A stretch of DNA of 64,000 bases from Phycomyces nitens (GCA_022702545.1 JAHRBC010000002.1:8122001-8186000), one strand, 5' to 3'; positions 35,919 through 49,559 are shown, counted from the first letter of the stretch. Notes: a model not told the origin generated them from the letters alone. Numbers and translations: made by a program.

Positions 35919-36291
35919 GATGAAGACACAATTTATATTCCGGCGACTCGGACACTACTTTTTTTTTATTTAGTGTGCGTTAGTTATCAATAACAGTCCT
36001 TTGCTTCTGAAAAGTGAATTGGCCCATAAATAAAGACTTTACCAAATATACATTTTTACACAACAAGCCAAAAATAGCTCTATATTATATTATAGACCCT
36101 ATCCTTTCAAAAGACATGGCTTATTCAGTAACAATGGGTTCATTAATCCATAAATCTCTCATTTCACATTCATTTTCTAGGGATGAAAGTCCAGGTGACG
36201 GTTAATAGAAACAAGTCACACACTCTTCTCTTCTCGATAGCCTCCTTGATCCTTCTACATTAGTACGTTTATTTAATTGCGCTGATACATC

Positions 36292-37093
36292 ATGGGAGGA
36301 GGCGATCTCAATTTGAAGAAAAGTTGGCATCCATCGACATTTAAGAATCAAGAGCGTGTTTGGAAAGAAGAAAGAAAACATTCAGATGAACAACGCAAGA
36401 TTGAGCAAATGAAAAAAGAGCTGGCCGAGGAGCGCCAACTCCAAGAACTTCAACAGTTGCAGGAACAAGCAGGTGGAAGGTACACAAATCAACATTCCAT
36501 TCTCCAGCTAATACTCTCTTAGGTCTCGATCTGACAAGCTCGATTGGATGTATGCTGCGCCTAATCAAGGATCCAGCAAGCCAGGAGGAAATGATATGGA
36601 AGAGTTCTTGCTCGGAAAAAAGAATGTAGATGAGATCCTTCGTAATCGTGCTAGTGGCGAGTCGGTAAGCATGTTATTTTTATACCGTTCTTATTCTTTA
36701 TTAAACTATGTGATTGTATAGTTAGCATCCTCCAACGATGACCGGTTTGCGCTATCAAATGCAAACGCCAATACTGAAAGGGATATCCAAGCCAAGATCC
36801 GAGAAGATCCATTATTAATGATTAAACGTCGTGAACAGCAAGCCTTGCGTGCAATTGTTGACAATCCTGTACGCATGAAAGAATTGAAAAAGAAAGAAAA
36901 GAAAGACAAGAAAAAGAAAAAAGATATCACTTCTGATAGACACCGTCATCACATTCGACACAGCTCAGACAAGCGTAGTAGTGAGAGAAAAGATCGGTCC
37001 AAAGAAAGGTCCCATACCCATGATAGGTATTCACGAAGCTCGGAATCCCTCGCACGTCGTGACTCAAGGGAAAGAAGGAGATATAGGGATTGA
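36292..37093 (+). CDS. CWC25: Pre-mRNA splicing factor Cwc25
   Basis: Role (family knowledge): joins the activated spliceosome to promote the first catalytic step. Three exons (36292-36479, 36523-36664, 36722-37093) close in phase to 233 residues. Seen: the diagnostic N-terminus [20 protein letters not shown] with [18 protein letters not shown], which in the yeast protein contacts the branch helix; then [11 protein letters not shown] and EEFLLGKK; then [12 protein letters not shown]; and a Lys-rich plus Arg/Ser-rich tail ([19 protein letters not shown]). Length and layout agree with fungal CWC25. The upstream region from 35919 is the shared promoter with the divergent small gene. Confidence 0.95.
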
Positions 37094-37239
37094 TAGGCGA
37101 TGGATAAAATGCATATATCATGGACAGCTCAACGATTAAAAATAATAATAAACCAAAAGTGCGAAATAATACAAAACCAAATAAAAACTAGTGTAGACGA
37201 GGGATTTATTATTAAAAGAAATAGTAAAGGAGAATCTGC

Positions 37240-38692
37240 TTATTTCTTGGCAGGCAATTTCTTCTCATAAGGAATGAAGGTACGGCCATCCATGTAGGGA
37301 ACAAGGGCGGGTGGGACCTCAAGACCATCCTCACGTTGCCAGGTTTCCAAAAGACCACAAATAGCTCTCTCAGTAGCACAGAGAGTAGAGTTGAGACAAT
37401 GGACATACTTCTTTTCGCGGTCAGACATCTTCTTGACTCCACAACGGATCTCTAGGTTGCGAGACTGGAAATCGGTACAGTTACTGCAGGACACAAGTTC
37501 CTTGTATTCTCCTTGGAAGGGAAACCAAGCCTCAAGATCGTACTTTTTAGCAGCAGCATTGTTGAGGGCACCAGATACAATTGAGACCACACGGTATGAA
37601 AGGCCAAGACTCTTGAAGAAGTCTTCAGAGTGACCAATCATTTCGTAAAACATCTCCCAAGACTTCTCAGGGTCTGTGAGGACAAATTGTTCAATCTTCT
37701 CAAACTGGTGGACACGGAAAATACCCCAGGTGTCCTTGCCGTGAGCACCAGCTTCCTTGCGGAAACAAGTAGAGTACCCAGCATATCTATTTTTGAATGT
37801 GAATTAGCTTGGCGTATACTATAAAAAGACAGTGTTTGACTTACTTGATAGGGAGTTGTTCGGCAGGCTTCTCGAACCATTCGTTGGCGTGGAAAGCAGA
37901 GATGGGCTGTTCGGAAGTTGCAATGAGGTACTTGTCATCACCATCGCCAGTAACCTTGTAAAGCTCTTCGTCGAACTGGCTGAGTTGGGCAGTCTTTGCC
38001 ATCATTTCCTTCTTCATGAAAAAGGGGGTCATGAGTTTCTTATAACCACGTCTGGCAAGGAAAGAAAGTCCATAGTTAATCATGGCCAAGTTGAGATCAA
38101 CACCAACACCAGTCAGGAAGTATCCGCGATGACCAGCAATGTTGGCTCCACGCTCTTGGTCATAGCCATCAAGACGAGAAAGAACTTCGTGATGGGAGAG
38201 AATGTCGGTTCCCTTGACAGGAACAACACCATTGTGGTTATAGGTACGGATGATCTCGTTATTGTCTTCATTCATGGAAGTTGGGACAGATGAATGGACA
38301 ATGTTACCCATTGTCGAGAGCTTTTCCTTCCATTCACTCTCAGAAACCTTGGCCTGGGCGATCAAAGCTTCCTTGTCTTTCTGGAGTTGCTCTTTCTGCT
38401 TGACAAGGGGGGTAGCATCTTCCTTGGCCTTGAATTTCTTTCCGATCTCCTTTTGAACAGCGTTGATTTCCTTATTCTTCTGGTCACTCTTGAACTGGAC
38501 TATATATGGATTAGATGAGTTCTTGAGGACAAGGTAAGTTTAACGCGTTATTCACTTACTTTTTACCCATTCCTTATAGAGAGCAATAATCTCATCGACA
38601 ATCTCAACAGAATCACCACGTCTACGCTGAGATTCCTTGACAACCTCGGGATTTCCACCGCGGTCTTCCAAGAGCAAATTGATGTCGAGCAT
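37240..38692 (-). CDS. SES1: Seryl-tRNA synthetase, cytosolic
   Basis: Reaction (family knowledge): charges tRNA-Ser with serine using ATP; class II synthetase. Exons 38692-38560, 38499-37845 and 37786-37240 close in phase to 444 residues, the normal eukaryotic cytosolic length. Seen: N-terminal tRNA-binding coiled arm ([20 protein letters not shown]); motif 1 region [30 protein letters not shown]; motif 2 [20 protein letters not shown]; serine-site region [19 protein letters not shown]; motif 3 [17 protein letters not shown]; and a basic end KKLPAKK. There is no mitochondrial presequence at the start [20 protein letters not shown]. The 3' end faces that of CWC25, with only about 145 bp between the stop codons. 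Confidence 0.97.
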
Positions 38693-41485
38693 GATGTATA
38701 AGATGTACAATTCACCAAGGTGTAAAAAATATAACAATAAAAAATTCGCGTCGGAGTCGGTGACTCTGAATTGCGGCTTTGCGCCATGATCCACCAACGC
38801 CAATGGCATCCAAAGGGCATGGGCACCACGCCAGACCCAGGAAATAGTTGTTTATTTTTTCTTAAAAATGTATTTTAAGCCAATAAATATTCCTGTCATT
38901 TAATACAGTGTTTGTTGAATATAATGGAAAACTAAATGAGCATAAATAATTATTTAAAACAGACTTTGAAATTGACAACGAACAAGCAAATATTGCTTCC
39001 TTGGATCATGGTATTTTTAAACAGTTTCATATACTATAGCGCTTTAGGAGTAGTGATAAACTAAGCAGAATGTAACTATGTTGCATGGGCTGCAAGCAAA
39101 CTCTTGTGTTTTTTTTTTAAAAAAAAAAGGTTAATATATTATTAAGTCATGATCTCTTGCAGAGCTTATAGCTTTTTTTATTATGTTTATGACAAATTCT
39201 TGCCCATACTTTTGAAACAGGGAAATATTATGAGAATAGTTGAATTTATATCCTATTAGAAATTTTATTTTTAAAGTAAAAAAAAATATTGATTTTTATA
39301 AGTTTCTAGATAATATACTTGAACTTTTCAATTAGGATATTACTATTCGATCAACCAAATATGATAAGTCTTTAAATCAAAATAAATTAATATTGTATTA
39401 TTCGCCTAGCAAATATTCCTGTATAAGCTTTTTAAAGAGCTATAAGATCAAAACAAATGTGCGTTATATTATTCATTACTTATATTGGCGAATTGAATAA
39501 AAATTATTAAATAAAAATCAAAAGATTTGTGGTAACAACTTCAAAAGGCTACAGCTACTCTTACAAGAGAGTTCTGTCGACTAAGAATCCAGCAAGGTAT
39601 CATTTCTATACTTATCTGTTTTGCAAATCAGGGCTACATGTATACATACAATACTCTGAATTAAATAAAAACATAGTATCAATAAGAATCTTTTTGTAAA
39701 AGCACTCTTTATTTTTTACTTGAATTTGTATAGGAAATAAAAATGATTAATAGACAATAGTATTGGTCTATATTCCTTTGGTATTTTTATGGGTGATATT
39801 GGGTGTGGGTGTAATGTACCATATTATTCTGCTGGCCACGATACAAAAAATGAGAAAATCTGGTACAGTCTTGGTTAAAAAAAAAGCATAAACAAATATT
39901 TTATTAAAAACATAATCGCAAAGCTTTGTGAAATATTCTGAACAGCTAACCGACCACAACACCGTGTCTCATTAAAGAAGTAATCTAGTTAATATTCCTT
40001 ATACAAGTTAAATGAGATAATCCATAAGAGACAGCTTTTTCAAGAGTTTGTATCACTAAAGCAGGGCTGTTACTACTAAAACCTTGTACTGAAAACAAGT
40101 CGAGCTCCTTCAATGGTGATTTCAATGATAACTAGTAATGGAGTTGGGTAAACTAAAATAATGATATTAGATGCATAGTATATCCAAGGGCTATAAGTGT
40201 CTGTCTTTAAAGCGTATTTTGAACACTGACACTACATCGAGTCAATACAAGTATCCATATTCTTAAAGATCAATCATATTCCGAGTTTGAGAAAAATAAA
40301 CCACAAAAAAATCACTGTATAAAAAGACAGGGTATGTTGGAACTTTTATATGAAAGATTAATATTCTTATTTCTCTTATTACATGATCTAAAAACAGCTT
40401 GTAACTTATACAATTTGAGAGTTGGGAAGAGGAACACTACAAACCCCATTTTTTTGGTCTGTAACTTTTAGAAAAAATTAGAAGATTATCCAGGAAAGGT
40501 GTGGAAATATATTGTACATCAATATCAAATAAAATAGAATTTGTTTTTAAAAAAATCCTAGAATCCATACTTTCTATTAAATCCTACAAAGTGAATTTAT
40601 ATAGATTTTGGTATATTTGGGACTTTGTTCAGCACAAATATAGCTTTTATCAATTAAAGTAGATACTTTATTGAGAAAAGACGAATAATATTTATCAAAG
40701 TTTTAAGCTTAACTAAATCACAATAAAATATCTTTAGTAAATCAAAATACATTTCAAACAAACAGTTTTTCTAGGTAAAAGATGCTTGTTTTATACTGCT
40801 TATTCGACTATTGGTAATGTAAACAGCACGTAGTTAAGCATAAATCCAATTCAATTCAATTACAGACGCTAGTTTCTTCTTTTTTTCAATGTCTATCACA
40901 CATTTAGCTTGTAAGAAACCTTTAAGGACTAGTAATAAAAGAATAAGAGAAGAAATAACAACGGTTTTAAAATGCATACAAAAAGAGACATACAAGATGT
41001 AGAAATAAGCATTCATAAACTGACCTAAATTAATTCAGTAGCTTTTTTTTTTAGAAATCAGAAACTTTTCAATGAAAATCCACAACTTCTTTACATATTT
41101 TTATCAGAATAAACTATAGATACAAGACTGAAAAATTATGACTGATAGATATAACATATATATATTAATTCGAAAATACAATTTATTTCAAAGTTTAATT
41201 GTAAGTATGAGATCCATGTTTTTTTTTAATTATTGAATTCGATTTGGCATTGACATACAATGGTATTCGACAACTATCTCTGGTATTCTTTTCCATTCTT
41301 CATGTAGCGCACAAGCCAAAGAGTGTCTTTTTGTGGGGTTTACCTTCCTGGCTCTTAGATTGTGTTCCAAGTATGGCCATATACACTCAGACTCAATAAA
41401 TTAGCGATGTTCTTAAAAATAAGCCTTTTTCAATGTTCCTTTTTTGTTATTCTTCCTAGAGCCATTTCTGCTAACCTAATCACTC
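38693..41485. other. 2.8 kb AT-rich region, no gene seen
   Basis: The promoter side of the seryl-tRNA synthetase grades into very AT-rich DNA with homopolymer runs (39111-39128, 41042-41051). Frames do not exceed about 65 codons and have no recognisable content. No inverted repeat pair was found by eye. Confidence 0.5.
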
Positions 41486-42551
41486 ATGTCCTCAAGAAAT
41501 AAAAGAACTAGAAGCCCATCTCCTAGACGCGAGTTATCTGAGTTTGAGCGTGGAGGTATTATTTGGCTCTCTAATGCCAACCATACCCCAACTGATATTC
41601 CATACATGAACATCCCTCGATCAAAAATTAGCACCACCATCAAACGTTGGAAAGAAACTGGAACTACTAGTACGAATCCTAGACCCGGAATACCAAACAA
41701 GCTTAGGGCATCTGATGTTACAAGTCTTTGCTTGGGTGTGAGACGGAATCCGTTTGAAAGTTTTTCATGCCACCAAGGAAATTTGGCAAGCGCGGGTGTC
41801 ATTGTCTATAGAGAAGACAGTTATCAGATATCTAAGAGCAAAAGGATTTCAGATCTTTTAATCTCGTATCAAAGCCTAACCTTACAAGCAAACAGAAGAA
41901 GGATCGGCTGCATTGGGCTAAAGCTAGAGCCAGCTTTAATATCGAGGACTGGAGTAGGGTGGTGTGGTCAGATGAGTCCAGATTCATGGTGAATGACAAT
42001 GATTCTTACTCATCTGTAATACATAAACCCCGGGAGAGACATCAAGAAAGATATACCCTTATAACGGAGAAGTATGGAAGAGTTTCTGTCATGATACGGG
42101 ATTGTTTTTGGGCTGGTGGTCTTGGCCCTTTATCTTTTCTTCAAGGGTCTGTTGACCAAGACACATATGTCAATTTTTGTCTAAGGACTTCCATCCATGG
42201 TATCAGAAATTGAATGAGAAAGATTACAAAATATTCGCGTTTCAAGAAGACGGTGCCAGCTGCAATACTGGTTCATATACAGCATGGTTGAAGAATCGTT
42301 GGGAAATTCAGCGATTTTACTACTCGCCATCCCAAAGTTCAGATCTCAACCCGATCGAGTATGTTTGGCATGCTTTAAAGGCCAAGGTTCAAGAGAGGAA
42401 TGGGTTTATTAACGATGCTAATGACCTCAAGACATGTATCCTTCAGGAGTGGGAGCGTTTAGACCCTGAAGTACTGTATACTCTTGTCGCATGTATGCCT
42501 GACAGAGTAAGAGCAGTGATAAAGGCTTGTGGTGGCCACAGCATATATTAA
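41486..42551 (+). pseudogene. Tc1-like transposase with frameshifts (nearly full length)
   Basis: Blocks in order: start MSSRNKRTRSPSPRRELSEF, HTH region (FERGGIIWLSNANHTPTDI, ISTTIKRWKETGTTS, PRPGIPNKL), VRRNPFESF, then after shifts VWSDESRFMVND (first Asp), FWAGGLGPLSFLQGSVDQDT, FQEDGASCNTGSYTAWLKNR (second Asp) and SSDLNPIEYVWHALKAKV (last Glu), ending SMPDRVRAV-like and GGHSIY. At least two frame changes are needed (near 41800 and 41960, and again near 42180). Length and motif order are those of a complete Tc1 transposase, so this is a recent casualty. Confidence 0.9.
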
Positions 42552-42685
42552 TATTACTTTTATTATTATTATTTTATCAATATATATATATATATTAGTC
42601 AAATTAGAAAGCCAAAGCTTTAATGTACTTGTTATCTATGTTCAGAAGATATATGTTAAAGAAGTTGATATGTAATCTTTCGGAA

Positions 42686-43640
42686 CTAGAAATTGAACAA
42701 ATTTAGCAGTGATTTCTTTAGTGGGAGTGTAATCTCTATTGGGCCTAGGTCAGATCTGTTAGCTAGCCATTTTATAACAGGAAGATTCAAATTATTTTCG
42801 TACTCTTCAACCAGCAACCTCTTATGAAAGGGTGCACTATCTTCTTGGAAAATAAATTCTCCATGTTTCCCTTGCTTAAGACTTTGAAACCAGGGCATGA
42901 AATCACGTTTTAAGAGTCTTATGTACTTGTGCTGATTTAGCGTACCATCAACAATTATAAGCTTTCCCACACCTCCAGCCCAAATACACCCCCATACCAT
43001 CACTGAACCCCCTCCACCTTGAACTTTTGATACACCATATCCTCTTATGAATTTCTGCTGTTTTGTGCGCTACACACGAACATTTCCAGCCCTTGGCAAA
43101 GCCATGAATCTGGACTCATCACTCTAAATCACTCCATTCCAAAGCTGATTGTGACAGCAAGCCTCATTTAAAAATTTCAGGCGGTTTCAGATATACCTTT
43201 CCATCAGTAAAAGCTTCCTGGCAGCAATGCAGGACCGTATTTTGGGTTTCTTAGGTGCTTTCGAGCGGCATCTCTCTTGATTTCAAGACGTGATTATTTC
43301 TGAATCTCATCCGTAATGGTGTCTAATGTCGTGTTTGGATTCTTGCGCAAAATATTACCGAGAGACCGTAGATCGCAATCTTTCAATAGACAGCGTCTTC
43401 CTTGAAGTTTTTAAAAAATAGTAGTGCCCATTTTTTTCACTCTCTACATTGTTACCTTTACTGTAGGATAGGGTATATCATATTGGCGTGCAATCTCAGA
43501 CATAGATGTACTAGAGTCAAAGGCTCCAACAATCTTGTATTTCATATAATCAGAAAGTTCAGTCCTCTTCTGGGAGGCATTCTTAATAGTTTTAAAAGAC
43601 ACGAGAAGAATAAAATGAGAAAAAGAAATAAAGAAAAAAG
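42686..43640 (-). pseudogene. Second Tc1-like transposase, degenerate
   Basis: Minus-strand blocks: an N-terminal HTH (ELSDYMKYKIVGAFDSSTSM, IARQYDIPYPTVK) near 43600-43460, then after stops SDESRFMALPRAGNVRV near 43120, then a 105-codon open frame 43003-42686 with MMVWGCIWAGGVGKLIIVDG, FIFQEDSAPFHKRL (second Asp) and a worn last block SDLGPIEITLPLKK. It is distinct from the plus-strand copy next to it, and there are many stops in the first half. Confidence 0.8.
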
Positions 43641-43689
43641 TTTGTAATCAAAATTCCCTAATTAGGAATGAATGCTCAAATAATGCAGG

Positions 43690-44270
43690 CCACCGTATAG
43701 TGTCTGGCTTCACGCTTGGCAATGGTCCAAAACTTCTATCCTATCACTACCCTGCTTCGCTGTTGAGATGGTATGTCTTTTCTTAGATCTCTCCACAACC
43801 TTTCTAAGCACTCTTTTGGCACTATTATTTACCTCCAGGCAGAGATGCGACACATTTTACCAGATAACATTATTATATTGACTATCAGACCAATTTACAC
43901 GTTCTAAGACACAACGAAGTCTAGCCTTCTTACGTTTTTCTCCCGGTAGAAACTTAAATACCGTAAAAAAATGATTGTAAGTTTGATTGTTTAGCGGAAA
44001 CGAGTGCCATTTTTCTACACACAGTAATCTCCAAAGTGCCTAATGACAATTTGAGTTAGCTATAGGATGCATATAGATTCTCTCGAATAACCCTTTTCAG
44101 ATTTCTATCTGCTCTTTTTCCCAGCCTTTTTTTTGGTTGCCTCAGGTTGTTTTTGTGGAAACTGCAATCCAATGTCTCTGCGTCTGACGATTGTTTGGAC
44201 ACAAGACCTTTGTATCTCAATCACGTTTACAATCTGCGGGAGAGAGAATTTGGATCTGTAAAGGAAGTGT
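43690..44270 (-). pseudogene. Third Tc1-like transposase frag: N-terminal half
   Basis: Minus strand from about 44270: QTIVRRRDIGLQFPQK and NLKRVIRENLYA-like sequence, LTQIVIRHFGDYCV, then (with shifts) FKFLPGEKRKKARLRCVLER, VNWSDSQYNNVIW and NNSAKRVLRKVVERSKKR. These match consecutive parts of a Tc1 transposase up to just past the first Asp. The C-terminal half is absent, cut by the element at 42.7-43.6 kb. Confidence 0.65.
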
Positions 44271-44389
44271 AACTCCCTGTAGTATTTATTTTTACAATTT
44301 TATATATTCCACATGCATTATATTCTGATTCTTCAGATGTCATGACTTTTTGATTAATAAAATGATTGAGAAACAAAGAATTGAATTAT

Positions 44390-44760
44390 TAAAAAAAAAG
44401 GTATAAAAATTTGAGATTGTTAGCAACTACTTGTGACTGTATTCCGGGTGGACTATATCGTAAGCTTTCTCTTAGTCTAAGAATATTCCAACACCAAAAG
44501 CCTTATTTTGCGGCTTGTGTCATGAATAGCTTGGTCAGCATACCGCTAGCTATAAATCAACTCTGAACAAATCCTATCTTGTAAAGAGAAACAAAATAGG
44601 TAACAGTGGGAATCATGCGTGAATTCAACAAACGATTGAAAACGTTGACGTCTATTAATTAAAGTAATGGAGGGGGCTGGCTCTTCATAGAAGTAAGATT
44701 GTCCTTTTTTGGAACCAATCAAGCGCAACTAGATGGCCAGGACTCAGGGAAGAATCTTTT
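44390..44760 (-). pseudogene. LINE reverse transcriptase fragment
   Basis: Minus-strand pieces in shifting frames resemble a non-LTR reverse transcriptase palm: APSITLIN (a RPISLLN-like start), YKIGFVQS (a Q-T-G-F-like element), FMTQAAK, then GVGIFLD followed by EKAYDIVHPEYS, the LLDQEKAYD-type motif carrying the first catalytic Asp. Several stops interrupt it. The YADD segment is not preserved. Confidence 0.6.
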
Positions 44761-47700
44761 TCAACAAGGCATCATTGTAAATGCTAGACACAAGATCGTC
44801 ACTAGCAGGATGGTCTAGAATCAAACGGAGGATCTCGTACGGCAAACCATCAGGATATGTATTGCTCAAAGTTGAAGTATACAAAGCACCAGATATAATG
44901 GAAGTACAAACTTGTTCAAGTTGGACTTATCACAACAGGCACTCCACGATGTGTGGCTAGAAATTCTGAGCGGGTTTTGTTGAAAACGATCTATCAGTCG
45001 CTCTCGCTGCTGTTGAAATCGTGCTTCCCGATCGGTCAAAGCGGGACGAAGGTGGCGAGCGAGCCTTTTATTAAATCAAGCTAATTTGAGCTTAATTGGA
45101 TCACACTGAGCATATCGAAAGACGTCAATGTGAAATGTAGAAATGAGGGTGAATAGAAGATTGTTGAAATAGGTGCAAAACAATGGCAAATATGCAAATA
45201 CATGGCTGGGACGCCAGAGCCCCTTTTCAAAAAGCTTTATTGTGGGCAGATCCAAACAAACTGTGACTATATAGTGATATAACTTGAGAGGTAGTCGGGC
45301 GAAAGTGAGTATTAGGAGAGGTATAATATAGTGGCGATAGTAGGATCTTTGATGTATTAGGCGGTGTGAGCGACAGGTCCTCTGGGAGGGAAGGGAAGGT
45401 ACATGCTCAAGTGAGAAGATGCTATGTGGATGAGGCAATATAGCGGTAATAACAATAACACGACAAAATTTTGCAACAAAGCGGTTTGTATAAACATCCA
45501 AGACAGTACTAGATGACCAGAGCGACCTATATCCTCTGCAAAAATAGACTTCAACAGAAAAGGATATGTTTTATTTAATGTGATTATGTAAGGTAAATAC
45601 GCATACCGTCCCTACGACGACGCTATCTTCTGTGTTATTTTCCTTTGAGCTCCTGGTAAATCTTCCTCGTACCATACCGAACTGTCTGTTGGTTCAACCC
45701 GGAAAATATCATAGAGGCAAGTTAGTAGGGAACAACGATCGAGAGAATAATGAGAATGAAGTTGGAAGGATCGGGTGGGATAATATGAGACGAAGACATC
45801 AGATATGAGGAAGAATGAACAATATCTTTCTTGAGTAGAGACAATTCATTGTCCACATGGGTGACGGTTGCTATGATATATCTACCATAAAGACTGAATA
45901 AATGAACACTGAAAGCAATGTGAGGAGAGAAACATAAAACGTCGCAGTGTGGTAACCATAGTGATTAGGATGTTTGAAACAGTTGGTTGAAAATATCTTG
46001 AAATATGGTTGAAGTATGGTGGGGTTTTTGTAGGGTCAGTATGTTAACTCCCTGAGTATAGGCGTATAAAATATGATCGCAAGTTGGAGTGCCGAACTTT
46101 TAGGAAACTCATAAGTCGTGTTTCCGATTTTAATCATTGAGGTGCCTGATAGTAGTTTTCCGGGTGAGAGATAGCGTGAGCTGCGGGTGCAAAATGTGGA
46201 AGAAAAAAGAATACGAAGGGATCCAAAGCCTTTGGCGAGAGTTTTGAGAGTGTCGTAAGCCAGTATGAATCTCTCAGGTAAATACATGCAGCCTTTCTAA
46301 ACCTTGGTCTAGCTTGACGTGACATTGTTCACTCGTTTATACCTTTTTCAGACTGTGTAAACTCAAGTTTGTTAGTAGGATGCTGAAAAGAGGTAGAGGG
46401 GGCTCCTGATGGAGATACAAAGGTTGATGTTAGTCATAAAGGTAGAATACCTGTCGTGTTTTCTCGGGATACATTTATATGGGGGTGGCGTGTGGATGTA
46501 TTAGTAGGTTCCAGGGTGTGTAGACAAGAGGCTAGTGAGTGCTCTTTTTGATTGCATCCAAAGTAAGTACGGACTTTCCTAGGTATGTCAGGATAGGCAT
46601 CGTCATTTTGCCCCTCTTGCTTGCGATGAGTAAAATGTAACCTCGTTCGAGACCATGTACCGATAATGGTGTAGTTTTTGTTGTATAGGATCTGGTGCGT
46701 AAGGTTAGAGAGAGCTTCAGCATTTTTGGGAGGACGACCGAGAGTGATATGGGAGGATATGTTAAAGAAACCAAAGGTTTAGTGATTTACAATTGCTCGC
46801 ACGGTGCCATGGTGAGAGGCCATAAAAAATATGCCGGGGAAAGAGATGAGTTCTTCGTAGACACGCTTGCCGTCAGACTCTTTGATTATATGCAGTTAGT
46901 ATATAGTGGGAGCAGGACATTAAGGGAGTGTAATTCCCAATTCTCCTCCCACAGGGAATGCCTTGTGGAAAGGTTTCTTGAAAAGGATAAACAAACGTAT
47001 GAATTCGGCAAGTGTACTACAGAAGATCGAAAATGTAGAGGCTGTGCGCAATATACGAGAATTCGAATAAAGCTTATCGCGGAGGAGAGGGAATGGTTGC
47101 CTCTTTGATAACATAGACTCACGGTATCTAGTAGTAGCCAGGTATGAGGAAGCTACAACAGTGTTTAGCCATAATTTGATGTATGTGTGGTGGTCCTTCG
47201 CGTTTCGGTGGTTTAATGGAAAGAGTCACGAAACATCCTTCCTTACAAATTCTTCAGCACTATAGATACACGCGCTGATATTATATCTTCCTCAATTTTA
47301 CGATGGTTCATTTTATGTCTCTTGTCGCCTTTCACAGCATGGATAAAACAAGCAAAGCTTTCGCCACGCTCCTTTATGCTCTTATGCACACATTCTGAGC
47401 GATACCCCCGGCCACTCTATATACTATTTGTTGTTCTCCAAATGAAAGATTTCCTGATCTTTAACTTGTTTGCTGCGGACAGCAACATATAATATCGTCT
47501 CGTTTAAAACTCTTTTCACTCTGCTTCCATATCACCTGGGTATTGACAGTGTATATTTCTTGCATTTATTTCGTACTGTATATAGTTTTATTAGGCTTTC
47601 CTACACGTATATGTTTAGCGAATTCACCCAAGAAACTTGCATTTTCTCTTTAAAAATACCTGGTTTTTGTACAAATAAATAAGTTTTTATCATACAAAAA

Positions 47701-47952
47701 AAAACATGCCGAAGCATCTTGGCATCCGAGATTAAATGAGGCAAGACTTTGAATATGATGGATATTCGCAAGTGGCAGCATCATGTTAGGAGAATCTTTG
47801 GCAAAACATAGTTGGTTATTAGCTTAGAAATGAAAGTAAGTTTTGATTGTAGTGTTATTGGAAAATGTAGTTTTGTAAGAAGGTAAATACGCGCAATCAT
47901 TAAGATCATCACGAAATTCAAGGTCACATATTTATGAAAAAACGGAGACGAG
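44761..47952 (-). pseudogene. Decayed retrotransposon DNA, probably LINE
   Basis: Less AT-rich than the surroundings and free of introns or intact frames. On the minus strand about 46680-46510 reads QEGQNDDAYPDIPRKVRTYF then GCNQKEHSLASC, a worn zinc-knuckle like those in LINE ORF1. Frames at 45501-45076 and 46325-46036 are open but unrecognised. A segment at 47700-47850 resembles parts of 49380-49460 and 50150-50190, suggesting repeated LINE ends. Confidence 0.45.
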
Positions 47953-49171
47953 TCAAACATGGGCAAAAATGTTGTACGCCATCCTTTTTTTATTATTATT
48001 GGTTGGTGAAACCAACGTCACAATGCGTGGTTTATTAGAAAAGAGAGATAGACGAGATGATACTATGGTACAACCCCGTCTAGGCCTCCTTTCAAGGAAG
48101 TGTTGGGAAGGAAAGGAAAGGGAAGTCAAGAGAGTTAGGATTGGATTGGCCTTTGAGACCAGAGGAAGGTATAGATGGGCTGGTAGTTTTGACCAAGCCA
48201 GACAGAGATGGGAATACACTAACAGGTGAAAAGACTCCTGAAAGTGTGGGATTTGTGAAGTGATAAACCTTCTCAGATGGGGCCTTGCCATTCTCTTCAC
48301 TACCAAAAGTATCTGATAAGTCGCATTGTGTACGTTTAAGTCTATGGGTGTTATTGGGGCAACGAGCGCGCAGATGTTCAGGTGTATTACACCTCCACCA
48401 GACGCGAGATTCTCGCTCAGGGCAGTCAGAAAAACGGTGTTCAGGCTTATGGCAAGAGCTACAGTGCAAAGGCATCTTGGACCAAGTGGCGTAGACATTT
48501 CGATCATCCCCAAAGGGAATAACATGAAATAAAGGTAACAGTGGTGTTGGAGTAGGACCATGTGGGGAGCGGATGAGAGCGTAGACTTGTCCACCAAACC
48601 ATCCTTCCAAGAGTTAGATCCCCACTTCAAGGCAAATGCCATACTCTTCAATATATTTACGTATGTTCATTACTGTGATTGATCTATTCTGCATAGGAAC
48701 TTTGGAGAGGAAGACCTTGCTCAACTCCACCTCAGGTCCAAGAGAGGGAAAGCCATATACACATGTCTCACCAACTGTGATTCCGTCGTTGACATATTTC
48801 AAAACGTCCTCTTTTGTTGTCATTACGATCCCCACAATCGTACGTTTGCCAATTTTATGAGGTACCAATCCGACATCAATCTTGTATGAAAAGTGCGATC
48901 AAGCAGCATCCTTAAATTCTGTAAGTGATGCATTAGCAGTGGTGATGTCATACAACAAGGTGTGTGGCTCAATCCCCCGGCGCCAGATGGGATCAGCAAT
49001 GATATCATGTTCATTGCAAGCTACTTTGTAAATGGTGTCTGTGTTAACAACCCTAGCAAAAAATCGATGTCCAAGTTTAGGGCGGTCGGAAGGTGGGAGC
49101 TTGGACTCGTATAAATTCGCTAATCGTGGTGGCCATGGGTCTTTTGGTTTTTCAGGATCGTCGGTGTCCAT
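47953..49171 (-). pseudogene. LINE ORF1 (Gag-like, zinc knuckle) with frameshifts
   Basis: The frame from 49171 (MDTDDPEKPKDPWPPRLANL) runs to 48899, then 48868-48614 (MVPHKIGKRTIVGIVMTTKE), then 48610-48092 carrying a CCHC knuckle CSSCHKPEHRFSDC and a second knuckle in which the first Cys is Trp (WWRCNTPEHLRARC). This order (linker, RNA-binding region, knuckles) is that of LINE-1/Tad-type ORF1. It is broken by at least two shifts. Confidence 0.7.
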
Positions 49172-49559
49172 GGTAAACCTCTGTTTTGATATGCTGCAAT
49201 ATATAAGTCCTATTTAAAAGAAAAATAGAGTGTTCCCTGAGATTGGTTCATCGCATGGAAATTCGCATTTGGATTCATTAGTAAGTTGAGTATCGTAAAA
49301 ACAAGAAAGAATCGTAATGCATAAATTGGTTTTCTTTTGGAAATAACACCACGATCAACCGAAAAGGTAAATAACTTGAGAAAGATTCCGATTGTAAGAG
49401 GAAATGCCCAAAAGCAACTTGGCGTTCGAAATTAAATGAGGTAAGATTTTGTGCAAGTTGGATGTATCGCATATAGAAGACTCATTTTTTTTGTAAAAGA
49501 TAGTTTATTATCCCTACACAGTCACGCTTCTTCGATCGGCGATGCTTGGGGTATCTTAT

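Noticed and set aside
37832..38293. Plus-strand 153-codon frame
   Set aside because: Antisense shadow of seryl-tRNA synthetase.
45680..45710. GGTTCAACCC, another T-loop-like sequence
   Set aside because: No acceptor stem, D-arm or anticodon arm can be formed around it.
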